Origin: Constrictibacter sp. MBR-5
Lineage (GTDB): Bacteria; Pseudomonadota; Alphaproteobacteria; JAJUGE01
Length of the DNA stretch: 64,000 nucleotides
Assembly: GCF_040549485.1 (NCBI RefSeq)
Contig: NZ_JBEPTK010000015.1
Span: forward strand, 33,163-97,162
Direction of reading: 5' to 3'
Shown: in pieces, positions 17,977-26,683 of the stretch
Layout: the number at the start of each line of letters is the position of its first letter
How positions within the stretch are numbered: the stretch's first letter is position 1
Notes under the pieces: model-generated
Database searches by the model: none
The model's input: only the letters and a program-made list of their open reading frames with translations
Told to the model about the DNA's origin: nothing
Program-made: the position numbers and the translations under genes

Positions 17977-19083
17977 ATGAAAAGATGCGGTGCGGCGGTC
18001 GTGGCGTTTTGGGCCATGGCCTCATCGGCCGGCGCGGTCACGAGTGCGGTCGCAGCCCAGGGCGCGCCCGTCATCGGCGGCAGCGGCGCAGCCGCGGGCG
18101 GGGCGGTCGTCGCGCCGCGGTCGTCGGCGGCAGTCGAGGACGGCGTGCGGCCGGTGCCCGATCCCGGCGGCATCATCAACTTCGTCATCGAGAATGACTC
18201 GATCGCCGGGACGGACCAGCACTACACGAACGGCTTCCGCTTCTCTGTCTTGACCTCGGAGTGGTCGATTCCGGAGTGGCTCGAACGTGGCGCAAATTTC
18301 CTGCCCTTCTTCGATTATTCGGGCAACAAGCGCATCAGCTACGCCTTCGGGCAGAGCATGTTCACCCCGAACGACATCACGATTTCAAATCCGCCGGACG
18401 GCGAGCGGCCTTATGCCGGCTGGCTCTACGGCAGCATCGGTCTGGTGTCCGATACCGGCTCGCGGCTCGACAACCTGCAGCTGACGCTTGGCATCGTCGG
18501 GCCATACTCCGGCGCCAAGGACACGCAGAAGATCGTTCACGAACTGATCGGCTCGCCTGATCCGAAGGGCTGGGCGACGCAGCTCAAGACCGAGCCCGGC
18601 GTGGTTCTGAGCTACGAGCGCAAGTGGCGCGGCCTCCTCCCGGCGCTGTCGGACAATCCGACCGGCCTGGCGGTGGATGCGACGCCCCACGCCGGCGTCA
18701 GCCTCGGCAACATCTATACCCATGCCAATTTCGGCCTGACGCTGCGCGTCGGCCAGGACCTGCCGGCCGACTACGGCCCGCCACGGGTGCGGCCGAGCCT
18801 GCCGGGATCCGACTTCTTCGTTCCGAGTGAGCGGTTCGGCTGGTACCTGTTCGCCGGAGTGGACGGCCGTGCAGTCGCCCACAATATTTTCCTGGACGGC
18901 AACACCTGGAAGGACAGCCGCAGCGTCGACAAGGAGTACTTCGTCGGCGAACTTCAGGCTGGTCTCGTCGTCACGTTCGCGAACATGCGACTAGGTTACA
19001 CCCATGTCCTGCGCTCGAAGGAGTTCGAGACACAGGACGGCTTCGACGAATTCGGTGCGCTGACCTTCGGTTTCAGGTTCTAG
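17977..19083 (+). CDS. LpxR-like lipid A 3'-O-deacylase / DUF2219 outer-membrane beta-barrel
   Basis: 368 aa with a signal peptide (KRCGAAVVAFWAMASSAGAV...) and an Ala/Gly-rich linker. The family block starts at FVIENDSIAGTDQHYTNGFR (Asn-Asp of the LpxR active site, and the TDxxYTNG motif), followed by RPYAGWLYGSIGLVSD, TLGIVGPYSGAKDTQKIVHE (candidate catalytic His), and ends in aromatic FGALTFGFRF, a beta-barrel C-terminal signature. LpxR removes the 3'-acyloxyacyl group of lipid A in the outer membrane. An in-frame ATG at 17956 is an alternative start. It ends 8 bases from the end of the ceramide operon, tail to tail. Confidence 0.82.
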   Translation: MKRCGAAVVAFWAMASSAGAVTSAVAAQGAPVIGGSGAAAGGAVVAPRSSAAVEDGVRPVPDPGGIINFVIENDSIAGTDQHYTNGFRFSVLTSEWSIPEWLERGANFLPFFDYSGNKRISYAFGQSMFTPNDITISNPPDGERPYAGWLYGSIGLVSDTGSRLDNLQLTLGIVGPYSGAKDTQKIVHELIGSPDPKGWATQLKTEPGVVLSYERKWRGLLPALSDNPTGLAVDATPHAGVSLGNIYTHANFGLTLRVGQDLPADYGPPRVRPSLPGSDFFVPSERFGWYLFAGVDGRAVAHNIFLDGNTWKDSRSVDKEYFVGELQAGLVVTFANMRLGYTHVLRSKEFETQDGFDEFGALTFGFRF

Positions 19084-19091
19084 GGCGGGGC

Positions 19092-20297
19092 TCAGGCCGA
19101 CGTCGTGGGTTGCAGCAGGTCCATGTCCTTCGCGACCTGTCGGAACGTGTCGCAGATCCGTGTAATCTGCTCCGGCGTCTGGGCGGCGGAGACGCTGCAG
19201 CGCAGCAGGGAGGTGCTGTTGGGCGTGCCGGGCGGAATGGCGAGATTGACGTAGACGCCAGCGTCGAACAGGCGGTTCCAGAAGGCGACCGCGAGTTCCA
19301 CTGTCGGCACGCGGACTGCGACGATCGAACTCGGCGGTGCAGTGAGCTGCAGGCCGAGGCTGCTGAGGCCGTCGTGCAACGCGTGAGCATTGCGCCAGAG
19401 ATTGCTCCGAAGTTCGGGCCGGCTGCGCAGTTCGTGCAGGCACGCGGACGCGGCCGCCAGATTTGCCGGTGAGAGCGAGGCAGTGAACATGTAGGGCCGG
19501 CTCGAGAGGCGGAGCATTTCGAAGCCGGGATGGTTGGAGGCGGCGAAGCCGCCCATTGAACCGAGGCTTTTGCTGAAGGTGCCGACGATGAAGTCGACCT
19601 CATCCAGCACGCCCGCCTGCTCGGCTACGCCGCGCCCCGAGGGGCCAAACACGCCGACGGAATGCGCCTCGTCCGCCAAAAGGTATGCGCCGTGGCGGCG
19701 CTTGACCTCGACGAACTCGGCGAGCGGCGCCACGTCGCCGAACATCGAATAGAGGCCTTCGATGATCACCAGCTTGTTCGAGCCCGGCGCCAGCCGCTCC
19801 AGACGCTTATCCAGGTCCGCCGGGGAATTGTGCCGAAAGCGAATGACGGTGGCGCCGCTGAGCCTGCACCCGTCATAGATGCTGGCGTGGCAGTCGGCAT
19901 CTATGAGGATTGTGTCGTCCGGACCGGCCAGGCCTGCGATCGTGCCCAGATTGGCTTGGTAACCCGTCGAATATACGAGCACAGAATTCATCCCGAGGAA
20001 GTCGGACAACTCCCGTTCGAGCGACTGGTGCAGGTCGTACGTCCCGTTCGCGACCCGGGAGCCCGTCGTTCCGGTACCGTGTTGGGCTATCGCGTCTTGC
20101 GCGCGCTTGATGCAGGCGGGATCGAAGGTGAGGCCGAGATAATTATTGGTGCCGGCCAGCAGGATACGACGCCCGCCTGAGAGCGCTTCGGTCGCCGAAA
20201 CGATCTCGTCCATGCAGACGCCAAAGGGGTTCGCGCCGGCGCTCGCCAGCCTCTCCCGCAGTTCTGGGAGGTGGCCGAACTTGTCGAACAGGTCCAT
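19092..20297 (-). CDS. spt: serine palmitoyltransferase (alpha-oxoamine synthase)
   Basis: PLP enzyme condensing serine with a fatty acyl thioester to 3-keto-sphinganine, the committed step of bacterial sphingolipid synthesis. 401 aa; family features GTNNYLGLTFDP, GTGTTGSRVANGTYDLHQSL, DADCHASIYDGCRLSGA, DEAHSVGVFGPSGRGVAEQ and the PLP Lys in VGTFSKSLGSMGGFAA. By sequence alone it could be a KBL or BioF homologue, but an acyl carrier protein gene 2 bases upstream, then an epimerase and an acyl-AMP ligase, is the same order as the Caulobacter ceramide operon. ATG at 20297 (MDLFDKFGHLPELRERL). Confidence 0.88.
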   Translation of the reverse strand: MDLFDKFGHLPELRERLASAGANPFGVCMDEIVSATEALSGGRRILLAGTNNYLGLTFDPACIKRAQDAIAQHGTGTTGSRVANGTYDLHQSLERELSDFLGMNSVLVYSTGYQANLGTIAGLAGPDDTILIDADCHASIYDGCRLSGATVIRFRHNSPADLDKRLERLAPGSNKLVIIEGLYSMFGDVAPLAEFVEVKRRHGAYLLADEAHSVGVFGPSGRGVAEQAGVLDEVDFIVGTFSKSLGSMGGFAASNHPGFEMLRLSSRPYMFTASLSPANLAAASACLHELRSRPELRSNLWRNAHALHDGLSSLGLQLTAPPSSIVAVRVPTVELAVAFWNRLFDAGVYVNLAIPPGTPNSTSLLRCSVSAAQTPEQITRICDTFRQVAKDMDLLQPTTSA

Positions 20298-20299
20298 GT

Positions 20300-20572
20300 C
20301 TACTTTGCGCCGCTGAGTTGGTGGATGGCTTCGACGAGGTTGCCGACAGTCCGGATCTCGGAAATCAGATTCATCGGAAACGAAATACCGTATTCGTCCT
20401 CGATCTCCATGATCAGGTCGAGGACAGCAACCGAATCGATCTCGAGGTCGGTGGTGATGTGGGTCTGGCGCGTTATGGTGATGGCGCGCGCGTTGAAGGG
20501 CGCAAGCAGTGCGCACATGCGCGCGAAGACCGGATCGTCTTGCGTTTCCGGGCGTGTGGCCACTGGATTCAT
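20300..20572 (-). CDS. acpR: acyl carrier protein of ceramide synthesis
   Basis: 90 aa specialised acyl carrier protein. The phosphopantetheine Ser is in DLEIDSVAVLDLIMEIEDEY, where DS replaces the usual DSL and helix II follows. It probably carries the acyl chain loaded by the neighbouring acyl-AMP ligase to serine palmitoyltransferase, whose start is 2 bases away. The ATG at 20572 (MNPVATRPETQDDPVFARM) is chosen; an in-frame extension to 20644 would overlap the upstream gene. Confidence 0.88.
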   Translation of the reverse strand: MNPVATRPETQDDPVFARMCALLAPFNARAITITRQTHITTDLEIDSVAVLDLIMEIEDEYGISFPMNLISEIRTVGNLVEAIHQLSGAK

Positions 20573-20597
20573 CGTGCTCGTCCCATGATCCGAATGC

Positions 20598-21545
20598 TTA
20601 GAGCCAGTCATTGTCGGCATACCAACGAAAGGTCTGTGCGACACCTTGGCCGAGCGCGACCCGCGGCCGCCAGCCGGTCGCGCGCATCAGCGGCCCGGCG
20701 CCGCAGGCCCAGTCGATATGGTAGAGTTCACGCACCTTTCCAGGATAAACCATCGGTGCGCCGCCGGTCAGATTGGCCACCACGCCGTTTGCCGCGGCGA
20801 CCGTCTGCATGAGCCGACGGGGCACCGCTATCATCCGGACGCGCCGCTGCAGATGGCCAGCGGCTGCGGCCGCCATGTCGTTCCACGTGTAGCCGTCGGG
20901 CGCGGTGTCCGAGACGTCGAAGATCCCGCGGGCATCGGATTCCACCAGTGCGGTCACCGCCTCGCCGAGGTCGTCGCGGTAGATCGCCGAGAAGCGCGCG
21001 CCGGGAACCGCAGGCACTGCCAGCCAGCCGTGCCGCATCATCCGAAAGAGCGGAAGAGTCGCGCGATCACCGGGCCCATAAACCAGGGGAGGACGCACCG
21101 CGCACCAATCGAGCCCCGGCATCCTGGCCAGGGCGTCTTCCGCCGCCCGCTTGCTGGCGGCGTAGGGGGAGAGGCCGGGTTGTCGTGCTGCCAGGGAAGA
21201 CACGAGCACCAGCCGCGCTCCGTACTCGGCACAGAGTTCGCCGAGCACGGCCGTCGCATCCGCATTGATCTGGTGAAAAGCGGCTGCAGTTGGAGCGCGC
21301 ACGGCGCCGGCGCAGTGCACGAGGACCGAGCATCCCTCGACCAATCGTGCCAGGGAGAGCGGATCCTGAAGCGTGCCTTGGACCACCTCGGCGTCCGCTT
21401 CCAGGGTCCGATCAGCGCGGCGCGCCAGCGCCCGGACCCGAGTGTCCCGCCGCCGCAGTGCGGCGACGATGCCGTGTCCGACGAAGCCGGTCGCGCCGGT
21501 GACGGCGACGATCGCGGTGGAAGAGGCTGTCGGGGCGGGCGTCAT
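20598..21545 (-). CDS. cerR: NAD-dependent epimerase/dehydratase-type ceramide reductase
   Basis: Extended SDR protein, 315 aa. Rossmann motif VAVTGATGFVGHGIVAAL, VLVHCAGAVRAPT, catalytic VLVSSLAARQPGLSPYAASK (Ser, YxxxK) and RPPLVYGPGDRATLPLF. In Caulobacter the homologue at this operon position reduces the 3-keto group of the sphingoid/ceramide intermediate. Start uncertain: ATG at 21545 (MTPAPTASSTAIVAVTG) or GTG at 21593, which would leave only a 7-base gap to the acyl ligase. No clear ribosome site favours either. Confidence 0.83.
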   Translation of the reverse strand: MTPAPTASSTAIVAVTGATGFVGHGIVAALRRRDTRVRALARRADRTLEADAEVVQGTLQDPLSLARLVEGCSVLVHCAGAVRAPTAAAFHQINADATAVLGELCAEYGARLVLVSSLAARQPGLSPYAASKRAAEDALARMPGLDWCAVRPPLVYGPGDRATLPLFRMMRHGWLAVPAVPGARFSAIYRDDLGEAVTALVESDARGIFDVSDTAPDGYTWNDMAAAAAGHLQRRVRMIAVPRRLMQTVAAANGVVANLTGGAPMVYPGKVRELYHIDWACGAGPLMRATGWRPRVALGQGVAQTFRWYADNDWL

Positions 21546-21600
21546 GGATGCCGGCCGGATGCGCGCAGGAGGGGCCGGCGCGGTGGCGCCCACGACAGTC

Positions 21601-23355
21601 CTAGCCTTCGGCCGCCAGCTTCAGGCCGGCATCGCGGTAGCCCGGCGTATAGACGCCCGCCAGATAGTTCGCGCGGGTGCCGGCGCGGCTGAGCTTGCCG
21701 GAGGATGTGTGGGGCAGGCTGTGCGGCGGTGCCAGCACGATGTTCGCCTCGATGCCGACGCTGTCTCGCACCATGGCGTGCACCTGACGGCGCAGCCTGT
21801 CCCGGGCCGCTGGTTCCGACAGGCGGCACTGCACGACGACCACCACCGCCTCGTCGCCGTCGCTGCCGACGACGGAGAAGGCGGCTGCATCGCCCTGGCG
21901 CAGGCCCGGAAGACGCTCCACCGACCACTCGATGTCCTGGGGCCAGATGTTCCGGCCGTTAGAGATGATCAGGTCCTTGCTGCGCCCCGTGATGACCAGT
22001 TCGCCGTCGACCATGTAGCCCAGATCGCCGGTATCCAGCCAACCATCTCCAGCAAAGGCAGCGTTCGTCGCTTCCTGATCGCGGAAGTAACCGGACATCA
22101 GGCTGGGGCCACGAATCAGTACCCGGCCGACCTCGCGTTCGGCACGCGCTTCGCCGCGATCGTCGACGATCCGCAGTTCGTGGCCGCTCATCACGCTGCC
22201 GCAGACCACGAAGGTGCGGCCCTCGTCGCCGGCCTCTGGGCCGACGGGCACCGCTTCGCCGGAGGTGGCAAGGATTTCGCGGTCGATGGTATCCGTGCGG
22301 AAATTCTCGGAGAGCGGTGCGAAGGTGACTGCCAGCGTCGATTCTGCGAGGCCGTAGCTCGGCACGAATGTGGATCGCCGGAAGCCGTTGCCCCCGAAGG
22401 TGTCGACGAAGCGGTCGAGGACGTCCGCTCGCACCATGTCGCCACCGATGCCCGCGACACGCCAGGACGAGAGGTCGAGGTCTGCCGCCGCGCCGTTCGC
22501 TGCCCGCCTTGCGCAGAGGTCGTAGCCGAACGAGGGGCTGAAGGCGACGGTGCCGCGATTGCGGGCGATGAGCTGCAGCCAGGCCAGCGGCCGGCGCGCG
22601 AAGTCCATCGTCGACATGTAGTCGATGGTGATCTGGTTCAGCATCGGCGTGAAGCAGAAGCCCACCAAGCCCATATCGTGATAGAGCGGTAGCCAGGAGA
22701 TGCAGCGGTCGCCTGGGGTCAGCGAGAGGCCGTAGCGGCTGATCGCGCCGGTGTTGGCGAGGGCGGAGCGCTGCGTCACCAGCACGCCCTTCGGGGCGCT
22801 CGTGCTGCCGGACGAGTACTGGATGTAGCAGGGGTCGTCCTTGCCGGGTGTCCGCAGTTCACCCGTTTCCGGCAGCGTCGCGAAATCGTCCGGGCCGCCG
22901 ATATGCGGCACGATATCGCCCGCCGCCTCTTCGAGCATCGCCACCAGTTCCGGGGGGGCCACCGCCATCGCAGCGTCGGCGCTCTCCAGCATGCGCCGGA
23001 GCTGCCGGACGTAGGATTCGCGCCCACCGAGATTGACCGGCAACGGCAGCGGCACCGGAATCAGCCCGGCATACTGACAGCCGAAGAAGAAGGTGTGGAA
23101 TGCCGCGGACGTATCGGCGACCAAGCCGACGCGGGCACCCCGCTCCAGGCCGAGCCCGACGAGGCGCCGCGCCAGCGCGACGCTTCGCTCGCGCAGTTCC
23201 GCGTAGGGGAGCGCGAGTACGAGCTCGCCCCGAACCGAATAATAGTTGTATCCGGTCTCCCCGCGGGCCGCATAGTCGAGGCCTTCGGTGAGGGTTTCGA
23301 AGCGGCAGGCGACATGGGGCAGGGTCGCGTTGATCGTCGGTGTGGGAGCGTTCAT
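21601..23355 (-). CDS. acsR: fatty acyl-AMP ligase / acyl-ACP synthetase of ceramide synthesis
   Basis: Adenylate-forming ligase of the FAAL type, 584 aa, expected to charge the partner acyl carrier protein. Motifs: ATP loop YIQYSSGSTSAPKGVLVTQR, WLPLYHDMGLVGFCFTPML, FVPSYGLAESTLAVTF, DGWLDTGDLGYMVDGELVI and TGRSKDLIISNGRNIWPQDI, with the C-terminal hinge and HTSSGKLSRAGTRA (catalytic Lys). First gene of the four-gene operon acsR-cerR-acpR-spt. An ATG at 23445 would add 30 residues; the ATG at 23355 (MNAPTPTINATLPH) is preferred on family length. Confidence 0.86.
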   Translation of the reverse strand: MNAPTPTINATLPHVACRFETLTEGLDYAARGETGYNYYSVRGELVLALPYAELRERSVALARRLVGLGLERGARVGLVADTSAAFHTFFFGCQYAGLIPVPLPLPVNLGGRESYVRQLRRMLESADAAMAVAPPELVAMLEEAAGDIVPHIGGPDDFATLPETGELRTPGKDDPCYIQYSSGSTSAPKGVLVTQRSALANTGAISRYGLSLTPGDRCISWLPLYHDMGLVGFCFTPMLNQITIDYMSTMDFARRPLAWLQLIARNRGTVAFSPSFGYDLCARRAANGAAADLDLSSWRVAGIGGDMVRADVLDRFVDTFGGNGFRRSTFVPSYGLAESTLAVTFAPLSENFRTDTIDREILATSGEAVPVGPEAGDEGRTFVVCGSVMSGHELRIVDDRGEARAEREVGRVLIRGPSLMSGYFRDQEATNAAFAGDGWLDTGDLGYMVDGELVITGRSKDLIISNGRNIWPQDIEWSVERLPGLRQGDAAAFSVVGSDGDEAVVVVVQCRLSEPAARDRLRRQVHAMVRDSVGIEANIVLAPPHSLPHTSSGKLSRAGTRANYLAGVYTPGYRDAGLKLAAEG

Positions 23356-23619
23356 CTCTATGACTGTTTGGTGAAACGGCTCGATTTGGGGTAGATAACG
23401 CACGGTCGGGGGTGGTGGTACGTCAAAATCCGGCGGTGCAAGCATGGTGCCGTCGTAGCGGTGCTACCTTCTGCGACCTGTTGCGGATCGGCAACAAACG
23501 GTGTCCAACTGTCGCGAAACGGTCGCTACATGTTTGAGTGACCGCGTCGCCCGTCATCTCCTCTCGCCAGGGCGGTCGCCCTGCACATTTTGCCCCGGCA
23601 ACCTTCATCGGCAGGTCAC

Positions 23620-24360
23620 GTGAGCAAGTTTTCCGCGCGGGCGTCGCGCATGGTGCATGCGGTTGCAGTGGCGATTGGGCTGTTGATCGCCGGCTTTTCC
23701 GTCTCCCCCGAGCCTGCCTTCGCAGGTGGATGGCGAAGTGTGACCCAGCCGCCGCCGACCGACAGGATCGAGGCGCAGGCGCAGCCGGCAGCCCCGCATG
23801 TCCGGATGGAGGCGCCGCCCGCAAGACGGCGACACCGGGATTTCGATTACGGCTTCACCATGTATGCGGGCAAGTCCGCCACGAGCAATTTCACGTCTCT
23901 GTTCTACGCGCCGTGGAACGTCGAGTTCGAGGACACGCACTTGCTGGCCATTGCCGGATCGAAACGGCTTGGAACCATCTGGTGGGACATCGACGTCGAT
24001 GTGGAACTGAACGCGGCCAAGCGCTTCGGCGACGACGATGCCTGGGAGTTCGCCACAACGCTCTTCTTCCGCTACGACGATTTCCCTTGGAACGACGTCG
24101 TCTATACGACCCTGGGCGTAGGGGTAGGGCCGTCCTACGCCACCCACATCTCGGATACGGAGAAGACGAAGGCGGGCAATGGTGACAAGGGCTCGAAGTT
24201 CCTGAATGCTTTCATTCCGGAACTGACCGTATCCGATCCCGACCTTCCCGAACTCGCCTATGTGTTCCGTATCCACCATCGCTCGGGCGTGTTCGGCCTC
24301 ATCAACGGCGTCAGCGGCGGGTCCAACTTCATTTCATTCGGCACCCGCTTTCGTTTCTGA
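23620..24360 (+). CDS. exported beta-barrel protein, PagL-like acyloxyacyl hydrolase candidate
   Basis: 246 aa from a GTG start (ATG at 23650 is an alternative). Signal peptide VAVAIGLLIAGFSVSPEPAFA, then alternating aromatic beta-strand pattern and a C-terminal Phe (FGTRFRF) typical of outer-membrane barrels. The block YVFRIHHRSGVFGLINGVSG resembles the HxS catalytic strand of PagL-type lipid A 3-O-deacylases, but the third (acidic) residue is not obvious, so activity is uncertain. Divergent from the ceramide operon across about 265 bases that should hold both promoters. If not PagL-like, it is an unassigned outer-membrane protein. Confidence 0.6.
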   Translation: MSKFSARASRMVHAVAVAIGLLIAGFSVSPEPAFAGGWRSVTQPPPTDRIEAQAQPAAPHVRMEAPPARRRHRDFDYGFTMYAGKSATSNFTSLFYAPWNVEFEDTHLLAIAGSKRLGTIWWDIDVDVELNAAKRFGDDDAWEFATTLFFRYDDFPWNDVVYTTLGVGVGPSYATHISDTEKTKAGNGDKGSKFLNAFIPELTVSDPDLPELAYVFRIHHRSGVFGLINGVSGGSNFISFGTRFRF

Positions 24361-24414
24361 CGGCCATCCCATCGCCTATATTGCGGACACCTCAACGCCG
24401 CCCGGATCGACGTC

Positions 24415-25458
24415 ATGACTTCCTGGCTACACGCTCCAGCCATCGCCAAGGCCTGCACCATCGTCGGTGAGGTGGCGCAGGCGCACGATGGCAGCCTTGG
24501 CGCGGCACACGCATACATCGATGCGATCGCCGCCGCGGGGGCGGACGCGGTCAAGTTCCAGACCCATATCGCCGAGGCGGAGAGCACCGCCGCGGAGCCA
24601 TGGCGCAAACGCTTCAGCCCGCAGGACGAGACCCGGCTCGACTACTGGCGCCGCATGGAATTCACGGAGCCTCAGTGGGAGGGACTTCGGCGCCATGCCG
24701 CCGAGAAGGGGCTGCTCTTTCTCAGTTCGCCTTTCTCGATGGAGGCGTTCCACCTCCTGCGGCGGGTCGGAGTCGCCGGATGGAAGATCGCCTCGGGCGA
24801 GATCACGAATACCGAACTGGTCGATGCGGCCGCGGCGACGGGCCAGCCGGTGATCCTCTCGACCGGCATGAGCGGCTTGGCGGAGGTCGACGCCGTCGTC
24901 GAGCGCGTCCGCCGGTCCGGGGCACCGCTGGCGGTCCTGCAATGCACGACGATGTACCCGACCCCCGCCGAAGCCGTCGGAATCAACGCCTTGCCCGTCT
25001 TCCGCGAGCGCTATGGCTGCGCGGTCGGCTTGTCTGATCATTCCGCCACCATCTATCCGGCCGTCGCGGCGGCGATGCTGGACGTCGAGATGGTCGAAGT
25101 GCACGTGGCCTTGTCGCGCGACAGTTTCGGGCCCGACGTGGTCGCATCCGTGACGCCGGCGGAGTTGCGGCAACTGGTCGACGGCGTGCGCTTCGTCGAG
25201 CGCATGCGCTCGGCGCCCGTCGATCGCAGCGAACCGCTCGCCGTGGCCGCGCCGCTGCGCGAGATATTCATGAAGAGCATCGTGGCAGCCCGCGACTTGC
25301 CGGTCGGGACGCTCCTCCGGCGCGAGGATCTCGCCTTGAAGAAGCCGGGGAACGGTCTTCCGGCGGCAGCGCTTGAGGCGGTGGTCGGACGCCGGCTCGC
25401 CCGGGCGCTGGCCCGCGACGAGCAGGTCGCGCATCGTGACCTGGAGGAATCCGCATGA
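24415..25458 (+). CDS. neuB: N-acetylneuraminate synthase-family enzyme (NeuB-like)
   Basis: 347 aa. Condenses an N-acetyl sugar with phosphoenolpyruvate to form a nonulosonic acid. NeuB TIM barrel: IVGEVAQAHDGSLGAAHAYI, ADAVKFQTH, LFLSSPFSMEAFHLL, WKIASGEITNTELVDA, VILSTGMSG, QCTTMYPTP and VGLSDHS; C-terminal SAF (antifreeze-like) domain from about residue 285 (SIVAARDLPVGTLLRREDLALKKPGNG). The NeuB type (sialic, legionaminic, pseudaminic) cannot be decided. Overlaps neuC by 4 bases. Confidence 0.9.
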   Translation: MTSWLHAPAIAKACTIVGEVAQAHDGSLGAAHAYIDAIAAAGADAVKFQTHIAEAESTAAEPWRKRFSPQDETRLDYWRRMEFTEPQWEGLRRHAAEKGLLFLSSPFSMEAFHLLRRVGVAGWKIASGEITNTELVDAAAATGQPVILSTGMSGLAEVDAVVERVRRSGAPLAVLQCTTMYPTPAEAVGINALPVFRERYGCAVGLSDHSATIYPAVAAAMLDVEMVEVHVALSRDSFGPDVVASVTPAELRQLVDGVRFVERMRSAPVDRSEPLAVAAPLREIFMKSIVAARDLPVGTLLRREDLALKKPGNGLPAAALEAVVGRRLARALARDEQVAHRDLEESA

Positions 25459-26606
25459 GCCGCAAGATCTGCGTCGTCGTCACGGCGCGCCCCAGCTACG
25501 CCCGGATCCGCACGGCCCTGACGGCGATCCGGAACCATCCTGATCTCGAGTTGCAGCTGGTCGTCGCCGCCTCCGCCCTGCTCGACCGCTACGGCAATGC
25601 CGACAAGGTCATGGAAAGGGAAGGTTTCCGTATCGACCGGCGCGTCTACATGATTCTCGACGGGGAGAATCTGGTGACGTCGGCGAAGTCGACCGGCCTC
25701 GGCCTCGCCGAACTGGCGACAGTCTTCGACGACCTGAAGCCGGACGCGGTTGTCACCATCGCCGACCGGTTCGAAACCATGGCGACCGCCGTCTCGGCCG
25801 CATACATGAACATCCCCCTGGTGCACGTTCAGGGCGGCGAGGTGACCGGGTCGATCGACGAGAAGGTCCGCCACGCCATCACGAAGCTCGCTGACCTGCA
25901 TCTGGTCTGCTCCGAAAATGCTCGGCAGCGGGTGATCAGGCTCGGGGAGCAGCCGGACGCCGTGTATCTCACCGGCTGCCCATCGATCGACCTTGCAAAG
26001 CAGGCGATCGCACAGCCGGTGGCGCTTCACGACGCGGAGACCTTCGGCGGCGTCGGCGGCCACGTCGATTTGACGAAGGACTATATCGTCGTCCTGCAGC
26101 ACCCCGTGACCACCGAGCATGACCGATCGCGCGCCCACATCGAGGAAACCCTGCACGCGGTGGCCGACTGCGGCATTCCGGCGGTCTGGTTCTGGCCGAA
26201 CGTCGACGCCGGTTCCGACGGCACCTCGCGCGGCATCCGCGCCTTCCGTGAGCACCATGCGCTGCCGCACGTCCATTTCTTCAAGAACCTGCCTCCCGAG
26301 GATTTCGTGCGGCTCGTCCACAACAGCCGCTGCATCGTCGGGAACTCCAGCATGGCGATCCGCGAGGCATCGTGGCTCGGGGCGCCCGCCGTGAACATCG
26401 GTAATCGTCAGGCCGATCGCGATCGCGGGCGCAACGTCGTGGACGTGCCCTATGACCGCCAAGCGATCCTCGCCGCGATCAGGAGCCAAGCGGCACGCGG
26501 CCGTCTGGAGAGCGATCCCGTCTACGGCAGCGGCGACGCCGGGGTGCGCATCGCAGAGGTTCTGGCTAAGGCGCCGCTGCGGATCGAGAAGCGCCTGACG
26601 TTCTGA
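25455..26606 (+). CDS. neuC: UDP-N-acetylglucosamine 2-epimerase, hydrolysing (NeuC-like)
   Basis: 383 aa GT-B fold enzyme releasing ManNAc (or a diacetamido analogue) from a UDP sugar, the substrate for NeuB. Motifs: TARPSYARIRTAL, VVTIADRFETMATAVSAAYM, VHVQGGEVTGSIDEKVRHAI, TGCPSIDLAKQ and SRCIVGNSSMAIREASWLGA with NIGNRQADRDRG. The ATGA overlap with neuB and shared direction indicate an operon neuB-neuC-glycosyltransferase-like gene. A CMP-sugar synthetase (NeuA) is not in the window. Confidence 0.92.
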   Translation: MSRKICVVVTARPSYARIRTALTAIRNHPDLELQLVVAASALLDRYGNADKVMEREGFRIDRRVYMILDGENLVTSAKSTGLGLAELATVFDDLKPDAVVTIADRFETMATAVSAAYMNIPLVHVQGGEVTGSIDEKVRHAITKLADLHLVCSENARQRVIRLGEQPDAVYLTGCPSIDLAKQAIAQPVALHDAETFGGVGGHVDLTKDYIVVLQHPVTTEHDRSRAHIEETLHAVADCGIPAVWFWPNVDAGSDGTSRGIRAFREHHALPHVHFFKNLPPEDFVRLVHNSRCIVGNSSMAIREASWLGAPAVNIGNRQADRDRGRNVVDVPYDRQAILAAIRSQAARGRLESDPVYGSGDAGVRIAEVLAKAPLRIEKRLTF

Positions 26607-26683
26607 CGCGCGGCATTTTGGCGCTTGAGTGCGCCGTCGCCGATGCACAACATCGGCGGATCCCGAACGAGGAGATTGGGACG

